Assembly: GCA_024234675.1 (NCBI GenBank)
Contig: JACKNU010000002.1
Span: forward strand, 186,001 to 250,000
Length of the DNA stretch: 64,000 bases
From: Pseudomonadales bacterium
Lineage (GTDB): Bacteria > Pseudomonadota > Gammaproteobacteria > Pseudomonadales > Halieaceae
Direction: 5' to 3'
Below are positions 63,147-64,000 of this stretch, in pieces (the first letter of the stretch is position 1; every line of letters starts with the position of its first letter). Both the position numbers and the translations under genes were made by a program. The notes beneath the pieces are model-generated. The model saw nothing but the letters and a program-made list of their open reading frames with translations, did not search any database and was not told the DNA's origin.

Positions 63147-63658
63147 GCGCTCGGCTCTGCCACCAGCACCAGGGTGCTGCGCAGGGTTTCGGCCAGGCCC
63201 TGCAGGAACAGGTTGACGGCCATCAGCGGCAACAGGCTTTTCAGCAGGAACACGGCGGGGATGCCGCCGGGTTCGGGGGAGGTCTCGAGTATGGCCCAGG
63301 ATTCGGTGACATAGCTCCAGCTGGAGACGCCAATAAAGGCGCACAGTGGCATGAGGAACACGATCCCGCCCAGGCTGTTCACCCAGGCGCGGCCGCGCTC
63401 ACTGAAGTTTCGATAGAAGATATCGACCCGCACATGGGCTTCGCTCTTCAGGGCGTAGGCGGCGCCCAGCATGAACAGGCAACCGTGCATGTAGGTAACG
63501 GCTTCCTGCGCCATGATAGAGCCGGTGTTGAAGCCGTAGCGCAGCAGCACCACGACGGTGGTGAGCAGGGCCATGGCGAGCACCAGCCAGGCCAGCAGTC
63601 GACCGCAGCGATCAGTAAAAATGTCAATGTAATGCACACAGGCGCGCAGCAGGTTCAT
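63143..63658 (-). CDS. TRAP transporter small permease subunit (DctQ)
   Basis: 171 residues with four membrane helices. TDRCGRLLAWLVLAMALLTTVVVLLRYGF and the WAQEAV-like MAQEAVTYMHGCLFMLGAAYALK are typical of DctQ. Pairs with DctM as the membrane part of the transporter served by the DctP protein at 60178. Its stop overlaps the dctM start. Confidence 0.94.
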   Translation of the reverse strand: MNLLRACVHYIDIFTDRCGRLLAWLVLAMALLTTVVVLLRYGFNTGSIMAQEAVTYMHGCLFMLGAAYALKSEAHVRVDIFYRNFSERGRAWVNSLGGIVFLMPLCAFIGVSSWSYVTESWAILETSPEPGGIPAVFLLKSLLPLMAVNLFLQGLAETLRSTLVLVAEPSA

Positions 63659-63754
63659 GCGGCTAAGTCTTTTTGATTATTGGGCGGCAGAGTATCATAG
63701 CGCCCTCCCCGAGGTGAAAACTAATTCCCCCACGACCAACACGGACGCCAGCTC

Positions 63755-64000
63755 ATGCTATCGGTCATATCTCCCGCCAAGACACTTGATTTCGAGACCG
63801 CGCCGGCCACTCGCAGAGCCACCCAGCCGCGTTTTCTCGAGCGCAGTGCCGCCCTCGTGGACGCTGCGCGAACCATGAGCCCGGACGATATCCGCGACGT
63901 GATGGGGGTGAGCGAAACAATCGCCGAATTGAACCACCGGCGCTTCATGAACTGGGCCACCCCTTTCAGCCTGGACAACGCCAGGCAGGCGCTGTTCGCC
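63755..64000 (+). CDS. yaaA: YaaA-family peroxide stress protein (5' part)
   Basis: 82 codons before the right edge. MLSVISPAKTLDFETAPAT and the following residues match E. coli YaaA (MLILISPAKTLDYQS) closely. In E. coli YaaA lowers free iron under peroxide stress and is induced by OxyR; no OxyR site was recognised here. Divergent from dctQ with a 96-base gap. Confidence 0.93.
   Translation, partial: MLSVISPAKTLDFETAPATRRATQPRFLERSAALVDAARTMSPDDIRDVMGVSETIAELNHRRFMNWATPFSLDNARQALFA

Overview
The window is a GC-rich gammaproteobacterial chromosome segment spanning the replication-origin neighbourhood. The gene order (dprA, LysM protein, def-fmt-rsmB-trkA, glyQS-gmhB, gyrB-recF-dnaN-dnaA | rpmH-rnpA-yidD-yidC-mnmE ... 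mnmG-rsmG-parA-parB-atpIBEFHAGDC-glmU-glmS) is essentially that of Pseudomonas around oriC. A C-terminal cytochrome c fusion on CoxB, a membrane pyrophosphatase, a TRAP transporter and lipase-type hydrolases suggest a marine or aerobic heterotroph of the Cellvibrionales/Halieaceae type; that taxonomic guess is inference. I found no tRNA, rRNA, insertion sequence, prophage or CRISPR array.

Layout. 1-2.7 kb: cytochrome c oxidase coxB and the start of coxA (minus), with a RegA/RoxR-type dyad downstream of a likely -10 box. 3.2-4.8 kb: an unidentified protein, a YheV-like zinc ribbon and a gamma-carbonic anhydrase-like protein. 4.8-10 kb (minus): aroE, hemF, tsaC, purE, dprA and a LysM protein. 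10.3-16.1 kb (plus): def, fmt, rsmB, trkA, trkH; djlA faces them. 17-22.2 kb (plus): glyQ, glyS, gmhB, rmuC. 22.3-28.7 kb (minus): gyrB, recF, dnaN, dnaA. 28.7-29.2 kb: AT-rich intergenic region with two perfect DnaA boxes, the best oriC candidate. 29.2-33.1 kb (plus): rpmH, rnpA, yidD, yidC, mnmE. 33.1-40.7 kb: a block of accessory metabolic genes (DsbA-family protein, two hotdog thioesterases, hppA, three alpha/beta hydrolases) sitting between mnmE and mnmG. 40.8-45.1 kb: mnmG, rsmG, parA, parB. 45.4-52.5 kb: the complete F1Fo ATP synthase operon, with a good sigma70 promoter and a canonical terminator. 52.6-56.2 kb: glmU, glmS, a SirB2-like protein. 56.2-57.8 kb (minus): a small secreted protein and a SPOR protein. 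58-64 kb: uvrD, TRAP transporter genes split over both strands around a yciA-type thioesterase, and the 5' part of yaaA.

How the genes work together. Most are core functions: replication initiation and segregation (dnaA, dnaN, gyrB, recF, parA, parB), translation and tRNA modification (def, fmt, rsmB, glyQS, tsaC, mnmE, mnmG, rsmG, rpmH, rnpA), membrane protein insertion (yidC, yidD), energy conversion (cox, atp, hppA) and envelope precursors (glmU, glmS, gmhB). Two perfect 16-bp parS palindromes lie inside recF, 3-4 kb from dnaA and about 18 kb from parAB.

No clearly undescribed system is visible. The most interesting details are a probable CTG start codon for mnmE, parS sites embedded in recF codons, a RegA/RoxR-like box at the cox promoter, a second AT-rich region with a perfect DnaA box after mnmE, and several palindromes at promoters.
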